Below the pieces are notes generated by a model. The model was not told the origin of the DNA. It saw nothing but the letters and a program-made list of their open reading frames with translations, and searched no databases. Position numbers and translations under genes: made by a program. Shown one piece after another: positions 37,631-46,031 of a DNA stretch of 64,000 bases (its first letter is position 1; each line of letters opens with the position of its first letter). Source of the DNA: Streptomyces camponoticapitis (lineage in GTDB: Bacteria; Actinomycetota; Actinomycetes; Streptomycetales; Streptomycetaceae). The stretch spans positions 1 through 64,000 of the forward strand of contig NZ_BMMV01000021.1 in NCBI RefSeq assembly GCF_014646115.1, given 5' to 3'.

Positions 37631-39550
37631 TCAGCGCGGGGCCGCCACTGCTGCCGCGGCCACGGTGAGGATGCGGTGCAGGACAGGGACCGGGATCGCC
37701 GGGTTGGTGACCGCTGTGCGTGCCGTGTCGCGGTCGTGGAGCAGTCCGGCCAGGACGCGGGCCGGCAGCCGCGGATTGCGCATCGCGGTGCCGCGTACGT
37801 TGGCCTCCGGGTCGTTCAGCAGCCGCACCGCGTCGGCCGGTGACAGCCGGGGGTCCTCAGCCGCGCGCCGGCGCACCTCGGCTTCGGGATCCCGGGCCAG
37901 ACGTGCGACGTCGACCGGTGTCGACTCCGGATCGTCCAGGGCCAGGCGGCGCATCCTCCCACTGGGGTCGGCGATATAGCGCAGCAGGCCCGTACGGGGG
38001 AAGTTGGGGTGACTGCGGGGCCGGTCGGGCCGGCTGAGGCTGCCGTCCCACCAGCGCCAGACCTCCAGCAGCATGTCGGCCGGAGCCTCCTCGCACGATT
38101 CGGCGAGGAACAGGCGGACCACCCGGTCATCGTCCCGCGCCAGGCGCGCCACGACGTCCAGCGGGAGGTGCCGGGCTCTGGCCACACTGCGGCGGACCAG
38201 CGGGTGGGACGACGCGGCGAGATGACGCATCGCGTCGGCGTCACCGTGCAGGTCTTCGACCCAGGGCAGAGTGTGCGACATCGACGTCCGGTCGAAGTCG
38301 TGGCGAACCGCGGCACGTTGCTCCTCGGTGAGGTCGGGGCGCAGCGCCACCGCGGAGCGGATGTCGTCCCGCGGGTCCTGCGCCAGCACGGCGACGCCGT
38401 GTGTGCCCAGGACCGGGTTGGCGGCCAGCGCCCGACGTACTTCCGCGTCCCCGTCCCCGACCAGCTCCGCCTCGAGCTCGGGCGCGAGGCGGCACCGTTC
38501 GAGCGCCGGCCGCGGGTCGGGCAGGGCGGCGAAAACCTCGCGAGGCATGGGTACGCCGGTGTGGTGGGCGAGCAGCGCGACCGTTCGCACCGCGTTGTCG
38601 GTGTCGGCCAACAATCGCTCCCGCAGCGGCGCAGCGAGGTCCTCCCACCGGGCACAGGCCGCCGCCCGCACCCGGGGGTCGGCGTCGGCCGCGAGGCCAG
38701 GGAGGTGCTGTGCGGGGAGCCCCGGGAGTTCGGCGGCTCGCGCGCGGGACGGGCTGGCGAGGAGGTCGTCGTACAGGTCCTCTGGAAGTTCGGCGCCCCA
38801 GATGCGGGCGTGCTCCGCCCAGAGGACGCGTCGGTCCGGCGATGGCTCGGCGCGGACCAGGCGTACCCACTGATCGGACGTGAGCTTGGGCCGGAAGGTG
38901 TCGGCGGGCCTTGACCGCACCCGCGGATCGGGGTGTGCCACGGCGGCTTCGAGGACGGCGGGCCGGTCGCATCCGTGCAGGAAGCCCTCCTCCACATCCA
39001 GCAGCCGGATCAGCAGTTCGTCCGGCGCGGCCGGGTTTGCCCCGATCCCCTCCGCCCAGTGCAGAGGCCACGCACGTCGGCCGGGCACCGCCGCCCACAC
39101 CATGCCGCGCTCGACCTCCGTCTCGTGCCCGGCGGCCGCGGCGGCCTCCTCCAGCTGCTCCGGCAGTCGGTCGAGGGCCGTCACCCGAGGCCCGCCCTCG
39201 ACGGGCACCTCCGCCAGCAGCACCTGCCCGTCGAGGGAGAGCGCCAGGAACCCCGAGCCGCCGGTCAATTCCGGCACGCCGCTCCCGGTGTGCCGGACCC
39301 GGGTCCACCAGGAGTCGTTGCCGCCGATCCGCTGTCCGAGGACCGCCACCAGGAACTCACCGTCGAGATCGCAAAGACGGTGCCACCACGCGGCATCGAG
39401 TGCGTCACAGACCACTCCGTCCGGCGCCGCGATCCCCCGCGCGATCCGCCAGCCGGCCTCCGGCGGAAACAGGCCACCCGGGCGCACGTCCTCGACGACC
39501 GTGAGGCCGGCGCGTGCGAGTAGTTCAGAGAGTTCCTCTTGACGCTGCAC
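37631..39550 (-). CDS. leucine-rich-repeat-variant (LRV/HEAT-like) repeat protein
   Basis: A soluble protein of about 640 residues. The first 200 residues form a separate domain (QEELSELLARAGLTVVED, WWHRLCDLDGEFLVAVLG). From about residue 200 there are repeated helical units of the form L-A-x-D-P-(E/D)-x-x-V-R-x-x-A-A-x-x-P, for example LARDPEAEVRRRAAEDPRL, LNDPEANVRGTAMRNPRLP and VARLARDDDRVVRLFLAESC. Such LRV/HEAT-like solenoids are common in Streptomyces and probably mediate protein interactions. No enzymatic motif is visible. The GTG at 39550 is chosen since upstream sequence in the frame is not protein-like and overlaps a repeat. It appears to stand alone. Confidence 0.75.
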   Translation of the reverse strand: MQRQEELSELLARAGLTVVEDVRPGGLFPPEAGWRIARGIAAPDGVVCDALDAAWWHRLCDLDGEFLVAVLGQRIGGNDSWWTRVRHTGSGVPELTGGSGFLALSLDGQVLLAEVPVEGGPRVTALDRLPEQLEEAAAAAGHETEVERGMVWAAVPGRRAWPLHWAEGIGANPAAPDELLIRLLDVEEGFLHGCDRPAVLEAAVAHPDPRVRSRPADTFRPKLTSDQWVRLVRAEPSPDRRVLWAEHARIWGAELPEDLYDDLLASPSRARAAELPGLPAQHLPGLAADADPRVRAAACARWEDLAAPLRERLLADTDNAVRTVALLAHHTGVPMPREVFAALPDPRPALERCRLAPELEAELVGDGDAEVRRALAANPVLGTHGVAVLAQDPRDDIRSAVALRPDLTEEQRAAVRHDFDRTSMSHTLPWVEDLHGDADAMRHLAASSHPLVRRSVARARHLPLDVVARLARDDDRVVRLFLAESCEEAPADMLLEVWRWWDGSLSRPDRPRSHPNFPRTGLLRYIADPSGRMRRLALDDPESTPVDVARLARDPEAEVRRRAAEDPRLSPADAVRLLNDPEANVRGTAMRNPRLPARVLAGLLHDRDTARTAVTNPAIPVPVLHRILTVAAAAVAAPR

Positions 39551-40239
39551 GCGGCCATGATCCCCGCCGACCCGCGGTGGAACAAGGCCCTCAGCCCAGG
39601 CCCAACCGGCCCTCACCTGAGCATCGGCAGCTTTCGCAGACTCCGGCCGAGTCCTGCGCATGCGGGCACGCCCGCACCACACCTGTCGCAGCCGCCACAT
39701 TCCATATCCGAGCCACTGAGCTGCAAAAACGTCGTCGAGGCCCTGCATCACGCGCCGGGACCGCTCTGCGCTCGATGTATGGACGGGCCATCAGCGACCT
39801 GTCTCCGTCAGACTCGCGGACATCGAACGCGGCGTCGTACGCGGGCAGCGCCGCGAACGACAACTCCCTCCCGTTCCACGCCAACAGCTCCCCACTTGTA
39901 CGAGCTGCCCCCCTACGTCTCAGCAGTGGCGCAGGGTGATCACTGTGATGAACGGCTGCCCCTCGCCTGCACCGACCCGGCTCAGCAGCGCGCCGCCCTC
40001 CAGGTGTGCTCGGTTCGTCGTACGCGGATCGGCGATCAGGTCATAGCCTCCGCCCCGGTCCGAGACCATCCGCGACCGCGCCCGCTTGTAGGCAGGCAGA
40101 TCGGACGAACAGCGTTGCGGTTGTGGGCCGCGGGGCCGAATGCCGTGTCGGTGGGCACGCGGAACCGGTCGGTGGCCGCGCTGGACCGGATTGTCCACGG
40201 GGAGCTGCCCTCGTCGGGAGAGCGCCGGGTTCGGGGCGG
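39551..40239. other. no supported gene; contains repeat copy B
   Basis: This 690-base stretch has several overlapping open frames but none is convincing. A minus-strand frame at 39591-39884 starts MAWNGRELSFAALPAYDAAF, and one at 39920-40243 ends LSRVGAGEGQPFITVITLRH. Both read like fragments of real proteins that I cannot name, so decayed genes are likely here. Confidence 0.4.
39607..39660 (+). repeat. dispersed inverted repeat, copy B
   Basis: Begins AACCGGCCCTCACCTGAGC and continues ATCGGCAGCTTTCGCAGACT. It pairs with copy A at 37050-37104 in opposite orientation. It lies just upstream of the LRV-repeat gene. Confidence 0.6.
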
Positions 40240-40860
40240 TCACCGCTGCCGGACGGCGTAGGTCACATGCGTCACCCTCGGGGAGCGCTCCGCGCGGACC
40301 TGCTCCAGGGCCACGCGGCTGGCGTCCACGCCCTCGAACAGGCGGATCCCGGCGCCGAACAGCACGGGTGACAGCGCGATCGAGAACTCGTCGATCAGGC
40401 CGGCGTTCACGTACTCCAAAAGCGTCGCGCCGCCGCCCGCGATACGGACGTCCCGGTCGCCGGCGGCCTCACGGGCCCGGTCGAGCGCGGTCCCGATGCC
40501 GTCGTTGACGAAATGGAACGTGGTCCCGCCCGGCCGCTCCCAGGGGTCTCGCTTCTCGTGCGTCACGACAAAGACAGGCGTGTGGAACGGCGCCTCCTCC
40601 GGCCACATCTGCTCGCCGGCGTCGAACATGCGCTTGCCCATCACGCTCGCGCCGGTGCGCTCGAACGTCTCCCGCACGATGTCGTTGTCGCGCCCCTCCT
40701 CGCCGCCCTCGCCGAGCTTCAGATTCTGCCGGAAGAACCGCAACGGGAAGATCCACCGCTGCAGTTCCATCCACTGCCGCCCCATCAATTCCTCGGGGGA
40801 CCCCGGCGCGATGAAACCGTCCAGTGACATCGACACGCTGAAGAACACCTTCCCTGCCAT
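40240..40860 (-). CDS. dihydrofolate-reductase-family protein (RibD C-terminal-like)
   Basis: 206 residues beginning MAGKVFFSVSMSLDGFIAPG, the N-terminal strand and substrate loop of the DHFR/RibD C-terminal family. GASVMGKRMFDAGEQMWP matches the nucleotide-binding helix region, and VRIAGGGATLLEYVNAGLID matches the Gly-rich NADPH-binding motif. It ends with the family's IALSPVLFGAGIRLFEGV segment. Members reduce pteridine- or flavin-like substrates, but these short actinomycete versions are uncharacterised. It is the last gene of a three-gene operon with an ArsR regulator and an SRPBCC protein. Its ATG overlaps the SRPBCC stop by one base. Confidence 0.92.
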   Translation of the reverse strand: MAGKVFFSVSMSLDGFIAPGSPEELMGRQWMELQRWIFPLRFFRQNLKLGEGGEEGRDNDIVRETFERTGASVMGKRMFDAGEQMWPEEAPFHTPVFVVTHEKRDPWERPGGTTFHFVNDGIGTALDRAREAAGDRDVRIAGGGATLLEYVNAGLIDEFSIALSPVLFGAGIRLFEGVDASRVALEQVRAERSPRVTHVTYAVRQR

Positions 40861-41366
40861 CAGCCCTCCGCTCCCTTCCGGACGATCCCGATGACGTACG
40901 CATCCAGGTTGCCAAGGGTCTGCCGACCGCCCTCGATCGCGTGGTACTTCTCGACCGCCTCGTCGCGCGACTCCTTGGTGGGGAACACCGTGCGCATCTC
41001 GATCCGGGTCGCCGCACCGTCGGCCTCGAACGTCAGGACCGACTCGAAAGCGTTCGGGTCGTCGCGGGTCTCACCGTGGAGCAGCGCGATCCGCTCCGGC
41101 GGGGCGAGCTCGGTCCAGGTGATCCACTCCTGGTAGTCCGTCCCGTCCGGTCCGTGCATCACAAAGTCCCACTCCCCGCCGACGCGGAACTCGAACGCCC
41201 GCGTGGTGGTGGTGAACCCCTCCGGCCCCCACCACTGCGACAGGTGCCGCACCTCGGTGAACGCCTCGAACACCAGCTCCCGCGGGGCGTCGATGTTCCG
41301 GGAGATGACGATCTCACGGTCGGCTGTCGCCGACTGCCCCGGCGTTCCTCGTTCTGTCGTGCTCAT
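40860..41366 (-). CDS. SRPBCC (AHSA1-like) domain protein
   Basis: 168 residues of the START/Bet v1-like SRPBCC superfamily, AHSA1 branch. DREIVISRNIDAPRELVFEAF and HLSQWWGPEGFTTTT are the hallmark N-terminal strand-helix and W-W-G-P motif. GGEWDFVMHGPDGTDY, an internal beta sheet and a long C-terminal helix (GGRQTLGNLDAYVIG) complete the fold. Such proteins bind small hydrophobic ligands and are very often encoded directly after an ArsR regulator, as here. The start at 41366 lies three bases after the ArsR stop. The ligand is not predictable. Confidence 0.92.
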   Translation of the reverse strand: MSTTERGTPGQSATADREIVISRNIDAPRELVFEAFTEVRHLSQWWGPEGFTTTTRAFEFRVGGEWDFVMHGPDGTDYQEWITWTELAPPERIALLHGETRDDPNAFESVLTFEADGAATRIEMRTVFPTKESRDEAVEKYHAIEGGRQTLGNLDAYVIGIVRKGAEG

Positions 41367-41369
41367 CAG

Positions 41370-41711
41370 CTACTCCGCTTTCCCTGTCTGCTTCAGGTCC
41401 TGCACGTACGCGTCCAGCCGGTCGAAGCTCTCGCTCCAGAACCGCTCGAACCCGCCGGCCCACTCGTGGACCGGCCTCAGCCCTCGGGCGTCAAGGCCGT
41501 ACAGGCGCTGCTTGCCCACCCTGCGATCCCGCACCAGCCCGACCTCCCGGAGCACCCGCAGGTGTTTCGACGCCCCCGGCTGGGTCATCCCCAGCTCCTG
41601 GGCCAACTCGGTCACCGGCCGCTCACCTGCCCGCAGCAGTACCAGGATCTCCCGGCGCTGCGGCTCGGCGATCGCGTTGAAGACGTCCGAAGTCGTCGCT
41701 GCTCGTGCCAT
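41370..41711 (-). CDS. ArsR/SmtB-family transcriptional regulator
   Basis: 113 residues with a winged helix-turn-helix: FNAIAEPQRREILVLLRAGE, then PVTELAQELGMTQPGASKHL as the recognition helix and RVLREVGLVRDRRVGKQRLY as the wing. No Cys-based metal site (ELCVCD-type) is present, so it belongs to the non-metal ArsR group that accompanies SRPBCC genes. It leads the operon ArsR-SRPBCC-DHFR-like and probably represses it. The start at 41711 has AGGAG just upstream, and a palindrome sits inside the promoter. Confidence 0.95.
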   Translation of the reverse strand: MARAATTSDVFNAIAEPQRREILVLLRAGERPVTELAQELGMTQPGASKHLRVLREVGLVRDRRVGKQRLYGLDARGLRPVHEWAGGFERFWSESFDRLDAYVQDLKQTGKAE

Positions 41712-41718
41712 GGCTCCT

Positions 41719-41746
41719 ATCGTATTCCGATATCGGCATGCGTCAA
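41719..41746 (-). promoter_or_regulatory. promoter with embedded ArsR-type operator
   Basis: Reading leftward, TTGACG (41746-41741) and TACGAT (41724-41719) form a -35/-10 pair with a 16-base spacer. The spacer holds a perfect palindrome, CCGATATCGG (41727-41736), extendable to an imperfect 16-mer. A repressor bound there would block RNA polymerase directly. The -10 ends seven bases before the ArsR ATG, so the transcript would be nearly leaderless. Confidence 0.65.
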
Positions 41747-42275
41747 GCAGGAGGAATCAAGCGGGCCTGTCGAGTGACGGGCGTGACCCTGTCCGAGGCC
41801 GCGGAAGCCGAGCGATGACAGGTCCCGGCGATCCGCGCGACCGACCCGGCCAGGCGGAAACGTGGCGAACCGTGTCCGGTCTGCTCCCGCACAAAGCCCC
41901 CGGCGACAGGTTCTGCCCGCGGGAGCGTCCGCCCTCGGCAGTAACGCCCGGAGGCCGGCACGTAGCGGATGCAACGAACCCGCACCACGGCCCTCTCGCC
42001 GCAGACGCGGCAGCCGTTGGAGGCGTAGGCCGAGTTGTTGCCCGGCAGCGAAGGCACAGGCGGTGTCAGATTTGTGAACTCCCGCGACCGCAGCCCTATG
42101 GACAACGCCAGCCCGATCTCGGTACCGGGCGGCGACCGCACCGCCGCACCGCCTCGTAAGGGATACCGGCGATTCATCTTGACTGTGTCACGAGGTGGGG
42201 GCGGCCGAACCAGCCTGCTGTGTATGGCGTTTGATCAGCTGAGATCAACAAGGAACACCGCCGAAAGGGCACCCC
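41747..42275. other. no supported gene
   Basis: About 530 bases between the ArsR promoter and a broken lipoprotein gene. A minus-strand frame at 41743-42177 contains a short Cys-containing stretch (NGCRVCGERAVVRVRC) that could be a gene relic, but the remainder is Arg/Pro-rich and unconvincing. No promoter, repeat or RNA motif was recognised. Confidence 0.4.
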
Positions 42276-42677
42276 ACATGCGACTCCGACACCGCCGCCG
42301 ACGGTTCCGGGAGCAGCAGCTCCAGCCCCGACACGAGTGCCAGCTCCGGTTCGGGTTCGGGTGACGACGCCAATGCCGCCGCCGGCAGTGGTACCGACAA
42401 CGGTCCCGTCGACGATCCCGATGCCCCCGGTGCCGACGGCACGTTCAGCGGCCTACTGACCTTCCTGGCGCCCGGCAAGCTGCTGGTCGGCGAACGTGCC
42501 TTCTGGGTCGCCGTGGACACCGAGATCATCGGCGGCGACATCTGCGGAGATCCCGAAACGCCGGAAGCCGAGAAGTGCACCCCGGACGACCTCGACGCCG
42601 CCGCGAAGAACGGCAACCTGAACGTCGAGGTGACCATCAAGAAGGGCAGCGCCGAACGGGTCCACCAGGCCTCGTAA
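42276..42677 (+). pseudogene. putative lipoprotein lacking start and signal peptide
   Basis: The frame has no start codon between the upstream stop at 42240 and the coding-like region. It reads TCDSDTAADGSGSSSSS, a Cys followed by a Ser/Gly/Asp-rich linker as at the mature N-terminus of a lipoprotein. A folded tail follows with FLAPGKLLVGERAFWVAVD and GNLNVEVTIKKGSAERV. The lipobox Cys is present but the signal peptide is replaced by unrelated sequence. An ATG at 42278 lies in another frame, so a small deletion may have separated start and body. I cannot name the family. Confidence 0.55.
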
Positions 42678-43110
42678 CCACGGGCCGGGCGGCCGCACCA
42701 GGCACGGCCTTCCGCAGGGACTCCCCCGCGCCGGTGGAGCAGGCTGTCAGCTGGACGGAACTGGCCGGGGGCTGCGGCCGGCACCGTCGCGCCGCTCGCC
42801 AGCGCACCGCTGACCAGGACACCAGCGATGCGGTAGACGCGCCGCACACCAACCCGCACAACCGACCTGCCCACCACCGCGATGACGGGCTACGCAGGGC
42901 AAACACGGAGAAGGTGCCCGACGGGTCCCCGTTCAGCGTGACTGTCCATGCTCAGGGCATCACGCCCTGCCGCACCCAGGTTTTTCGTTGTCCAGCTCTG
43001 ATCGGACGTTGAAGGGGTGGACCTGCTGTCGACAACGATGACCACGCGCTGGCGTGCCGCCCGAACTGCCCAGTTCGGTCATGTCCGGGCGGCTACGCCC
43101 CGGCCGGGTC

Positions 43111-43527
43111 TCACAGTTCGCACGAGCCGCTGTCGATGTGAAGGTAACGGCCCCTGACCCAGCGGCACAGCCGGACGCCGACAACGATGCCGACGATCGT
43201 GACCAGTGCGGGCAGATAACCGCTGGCCACCTGGATGATCGGGATCGCCGGGCAGCCACCGGAGATCGCCCAGCCCGTTCCGAACAGTACTGCGCCGGGG
43301 ATCACTCCGGCGTGTATGCGCCCTGGGGTGCGACGGACCTTGAGCAGAGCGAACACGCAGACGATGATCACGACTGCTCCGCCGAACGACAGGAGCATCC
43401 GCAGGTCCTGGAAAGTGAACATGCGGCTCAGCTCGATGTAGTCACCGAAGCCGATGCTGGTGACGGTGAAGCCGAGCGCCAACCCGGTGACGATGTTGGC
43501 CAGCAGGATTCCGCCCCGGGTACGCAT
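43111..43527 (-). CDS. YeeE/YedE-family sulfur transporter half (with GGCPAIP motif)
   Basis: 138 residues, essentially all membrane: LLANIVTGLALGFTVTSIGF, LLSFGGAVVIIVCVFALL, a re-entrant GTGWAISGGCPAIPIIQVA segment and LPALVTIVGIVVGVRLC. The conserved Cys in SGGCP is the hallmark of YeeE/YedE (TsuA-type) thiosulfate or sulfur-compound uptake proteins. Here the transporter is split in two, and this is the second half. Its ATG overlaps the stop of the upstream half by one base. The usual companion sulfurtransferase (TusA/YeeD) is not adjacent. Confidence 0.88.
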   Translation of the reverse strand: MRTRGGILLANIVTGLALGFTVTSIGFGDYIELSRMFTFQDLRMLLSFGGAVVIIVCVFALLKVRRTPGRIHAGVIPGAVLFGTGWAISGGCPAIPIIQVASGYLPALVTIVGIVVGVRLCRWVRGRYLHIDSGSCEL

Positions 43528-44165
43528 CAGATCACCTTCCACAGGAGGAAGGACACGGCGACGGCGGTGCCGAAGAACGTCGCCGTCGCCACAATGCTGA
43601 CGGGGTCGCGCCGGCCACAGCCGTTGAGCCCGTGGCCGGAACTGCAACCACCGGCAAGTCGGGTGCCGAAGCCGACCAGCACGCCTCCCGTGAACAGCAG
43701 GGCGATCATGCCGACCGGGCTGGCCGTGACCAGGTCCCGGAAGCCCGGCCCCATGTCGAGGCGGAGTTCGAACCGTCCGGAGGCGAGGGAAGCGATCAGA
43801 CCACCGAGGAAAATCGATATCAGCAGGGCGGCCTGAGTGACCAGCGGGGCCGGGCGCCGACGCGTGACCACCGGGTCCGCAGCCGCCGACGGTTCCACAG
43901 GTGCCACAGGTGACTGATGCCGTGGGGCTGGTTCGGCCGGGAGGGCGGCGAAATGGTCAGCGCTGGCCTCGACGAGTGCCGCGGTGAGAGCGCGTTCGTC
44001 GGTGAACTTCTCCTCCGCCTTCTCGTGTTCGCGTTCGCGCCGCCAGTGCAGCACGCGGTCCCACGCGCCCGAGACGCCGAAGGACCGATCGGTGGCGAGG
44101 GTGTAACCGATGGTCAGAGCGGCAAGCCCAAGGGCCCCCGCCCACCAGGGCCAGTAGGCATTCAT
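43527..44165 (-). CDS. YeeE/YedE-family sulfur transporter half (with GGCSSGHGLNG motif)
   Basis: 212 residues with one N-terminal membrane segment (WPWWAGALGLAALTIGYTLA). A charged cytoplasmic insertion of about 80 residues follows (HWRREREHEKAEEKFTDERA and a Pro-rich linker). The transporter core has ALLISIFLGGLIASLASG, GMIALLFTGGVLVGFGTRLA, GGCSSGHGLNGCGRRDPVS and IVATATFFGTAVAVSFLLW. The Cys in AGGCSSGHG is the conserved substrate-handling Cys of the family. The start at 44165 overlaps the stop of the upstream Cys-rich gene (ATGA). Together with the 43111 gene it should form one permease unit in the cytoplasmic membrane. Confidence 0.9.
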   Translation of the reverse strand: MNAYWPWWAGALGLAALTIGYTLATDRSFGVSGAWDRVLHWRREREHEKAEEKFTDERALTAALVEASADHFAALPAEPAPRHQSPVAPVEPSAAADPVVTRRRPAPLVTQAALLISIFLGGLIASLASGRFELRLDMGPGFRDLVTASPVGMIALLFTGGVLVGFGTRLAGGCSSGHGLNGCGRRDPVSIVATATFFGTAVAVSFLLWKVI

Positions 44166-44503
44166 GCGGAGCCTTTCATCCACTTGACGAACCGGCTCCA
44201 GGCGCCTTCGGAGCCGTGCTCCCGTGAGCCGGGCCGGCCCGCGAGGTCGGGCGACTGTCGAACGGAGGTGGTCGACATGGACGGATTGGAGGGGGACGCG
44301 GCGGAATCCGTGAAGTCGATGTAGCGTGCCGTTTTTCCGTTGGGCAGCAGGGCAATCGGCACGTGTTCAGCGGTGAGCGACACCTTGTAGCGCGCACAGT
44401 TGCGCCACTCGTGTTCGCTGTCGCAATAGGAGTCCCGCCAGCCCTGCAGACTCGACCTGAGGTGGGGGAAAAGGGGGCATATGGTCGCGTGTAAGCAACT
44501 CAC
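44162..44503 (-). CDS. small Cys-rich protein of the YeeE operon
   Basis: 113 residues starting at GTG 44503, chosen because AAGGAG lies five bases upstream. The N-terminal half has two Cys pairs, C-x5-C in SCLHATICPLF and C-x8-C in YCDSEHEWRNCARYK, a spacing that suggests a metal or Fe-S site. Next comes a strand-rich portion (VSLTAEHVPIALLPNGKTARY) and a low-complexity Ser/Pro tail, with a closing basic helix (WSRFVKWMKGS). I do not know the family. Being first in an operon with both sulfur-transporter halves, it could be a sensor or redox partner of sulfur uptake. That is inference. Confidence 0.75.
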   Translation of the reverse strand: MSCLHATICPLFPHLRSSLQGWRDSYCDSEHEWRNCARYKVSLTAEHVPIALLPNGKTARYIDFTDSAASPSNPSMSTTSVRQSPDLAGRPGSREHGSEGAWSRFVKWMKGSA

Positions 44504-44850
44504 GCTTTCTCCTTTCCGACGTGAACCGCCCGCGCGTGGGGGGCAGTTGTCGTCGGATGCAGCTGTTCGTGCCTGTTGCATCGTCACCAAGCTTGTGAAG
44601 CCAAGCGTTGGTGCAACGGCACAGGCAATGGGCGCCCGCGATCGGGGAAGAGGCTCGGGTTCGACGGTTGGGGGGAAGGATTCTGAGGGGGGACGCAGCA
44701 CGGACACGCGGCTGCGATCGGGGGTGCGCTTCACCCTAGCGGGGGATGAAGCAATGCTCACGGCTTTGTGGATCAGCTCCTCCGGAGGACACGGCGAAAG
44801 GCCTACCTTCCCGAGTGAGTGATCGTCAAGTCACCGCGTAAGACCGCGTT

Positions 44851-45012
44851 ATGACGAGGCGTCACGGCGTGCTCGTGGTCAGCGCAGTCAACGAAGACGG
44901 CACCACCGAGGCCGGTTTCCTGGTCGACGAGATCGTCCGCCAGAGTGCTCGGCGGATGCTGACCGCCGCACTGGAGGCAGCGGCGGAACACTGCACAGGC
45001 GAGCTCGCCTGA
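44851..45012 (+). pseudogene. mutator/IS256-type transposase N-terminal fragment
   Basis: A 53-residue frame from ATG 44851 (MTRRHGVLVVSAVNEDG) includes FLVDEIVRQSARRMLTAALE. This matches the N-terminus of actinobacterial IS256/mutator transposases, where that helix is followed by EVxxYI. Here the match stops at once and the frame ends in TGEL-A-stop, next to the LysR gene on the other strand. No DDE core or terminal repeat was found. Confidence 0.6.
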
Positions 45013-45942
45013 TCAGCGGTTTATCCAGTCCGGCACCCATACGTCGTCCGGGGTGCGCGGCCCCGAAGTACGCAGATGGTCGCGTAGCGCGGACAGCACG
45101 GGGTGCTGGTCCCCGGCCCGGGACAACAGCACGTGCGTGTACACCGGGGTCGGTTCGCGCAACGGGATGCGCCTCAGGTCGTGGGTCTGGGGCCACAGGT
45201 ACCGGTCACCACTGCCGACGAGGGTGGCCAGCGAGGCCGAGTCGGCCAGCGCGTCCATCAGTGCCTCGTCACCGAAGTTGGGGCCGAGCGCGTCGATGCT
45301 CAGACCAAAGGCCTCGGACAGCGCCTGGTAGAACTCCGCCCACTCCGTGCCTGGCCTGATCCCGGGGATCCAGATGCGGTGGCCGGCCAGGTCCGCAGGC
45401 CTGGCCCAAGGCGCGTTCGCCAAGGGGTGGCCGGGCCCGACCAAGAGCTCCAGGGGTGCGTCCAGGAGTCGTTCGGCGCTGATCCCGGCTGGAACCTGAT
45501 CCACCGGCAGGGCACGGAACGACGCGTCGACGGTTCCTTCGAGCACCGCTTGGGCGGCCTGGGCGGCGTTCTCGTTGTTCAGTGTGACCGCGTCCAGGCT
45601 CATCTCGGGGTGGGAGCGGTAGAACTGGTAGACGGCCTGGGCCGGAGCGATGCGCCGGTTGAGGACGTCGACGCGCAGGGGCCGGCTCCCCGGCCGTACG
45701 GCCTGCTCGGCCTCCTCGAAGGCTGCGAGGACCTTCTTGGCGTGCGGCAGGAAGAGCTGCCCGTCCAGGTTCAGCCGGGAGCCTCGCGAGGTTCGTACCA
45801 GGAGCGTGACCTTGACGTGCCTCTCAAGGGTCGCGATCCGCTTGGAGACCGCCTGCTGGCTGATCCCGAGTTCGTCCGCCGCTATCTGGAACTGGCCGGT
45901 CTCGGCGACGGCCACGAACGTCCGCAGAGCTTCAACATCCAC
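45013..45942 (-). CDS. LysR-family transcriptional regulator
   Basis: 309 residues with the standard N-terminal winged helix-turn-helix (MDVEALRTFVAVAETGQFQI, AADELGISQQAVSKRIATLE, VKVTLLVRTSRGSRLNLDG). The periplasmic-binding-like effector domain spans about 90-300. It stands divergent to a hexapeptide acetyltransferase 89 bases away, with a palindrome in between, so it probably regulates that gene and itself. Its stop lies directly against the transposase fragment. The effector is unknown. Confidence 0.95.
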   Translation of the reverse strand: MDVEALRTFVAVAETGQFQIAADELGISQQAVSKRIATLERHVKVTLLVRTSRGSRLNLDGQLFLPHAKKVLAAFEEAEQAVRPGSRPLRVDVLNRRIAPAQAVYQFYRSHPEMSLDAVTLNNENAAQAAQAVLEGTVDASFRALPVDQVPAGISAERLLDAPLELLVGPGHPLANAPWARPADLAGHRIWIPGIRPGTEWAEFYQALSEAFGLSIDALGPNFGDEALMDALADSASLATLVGSGDRYLWPQTHDLRRIPLREPTPVYTHVLLSRAGDQHPVLSALRDHLRTSGPRTPDDVWVPDWINR

Positions 45943-45958
45943 GTCTTCAACCTACTTC

Positions 45959-45975
45959 CACAACGAACAGTTGTG
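45959..45975. promoter_or_regulatory. LysR-type operator candidate
   Basis: Perfect 6-5-6 inverted repeat, CACAAC-GAACA-GTTGTG, in the 89-base gap between the divergent LysR and acetyltransferase genes, 17 bases from the LysR start. Its place and size fit a LysR recognition site, though it lacks the classic T-N11-A core. Confidence 0.6.
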
Positions 45976-46031
45976 TCCGGTGGGTCGGGCGGTTGTTTGA
46001 TCACTCGCTCTTCAGGTGGTGGGATCGTCGC

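Noticed and set aside
43054..43836. 260-codon plus-strand frame
   Set aside because: Antisense to the YeeE/YedE pair; a shadow of membrane-helix codons.
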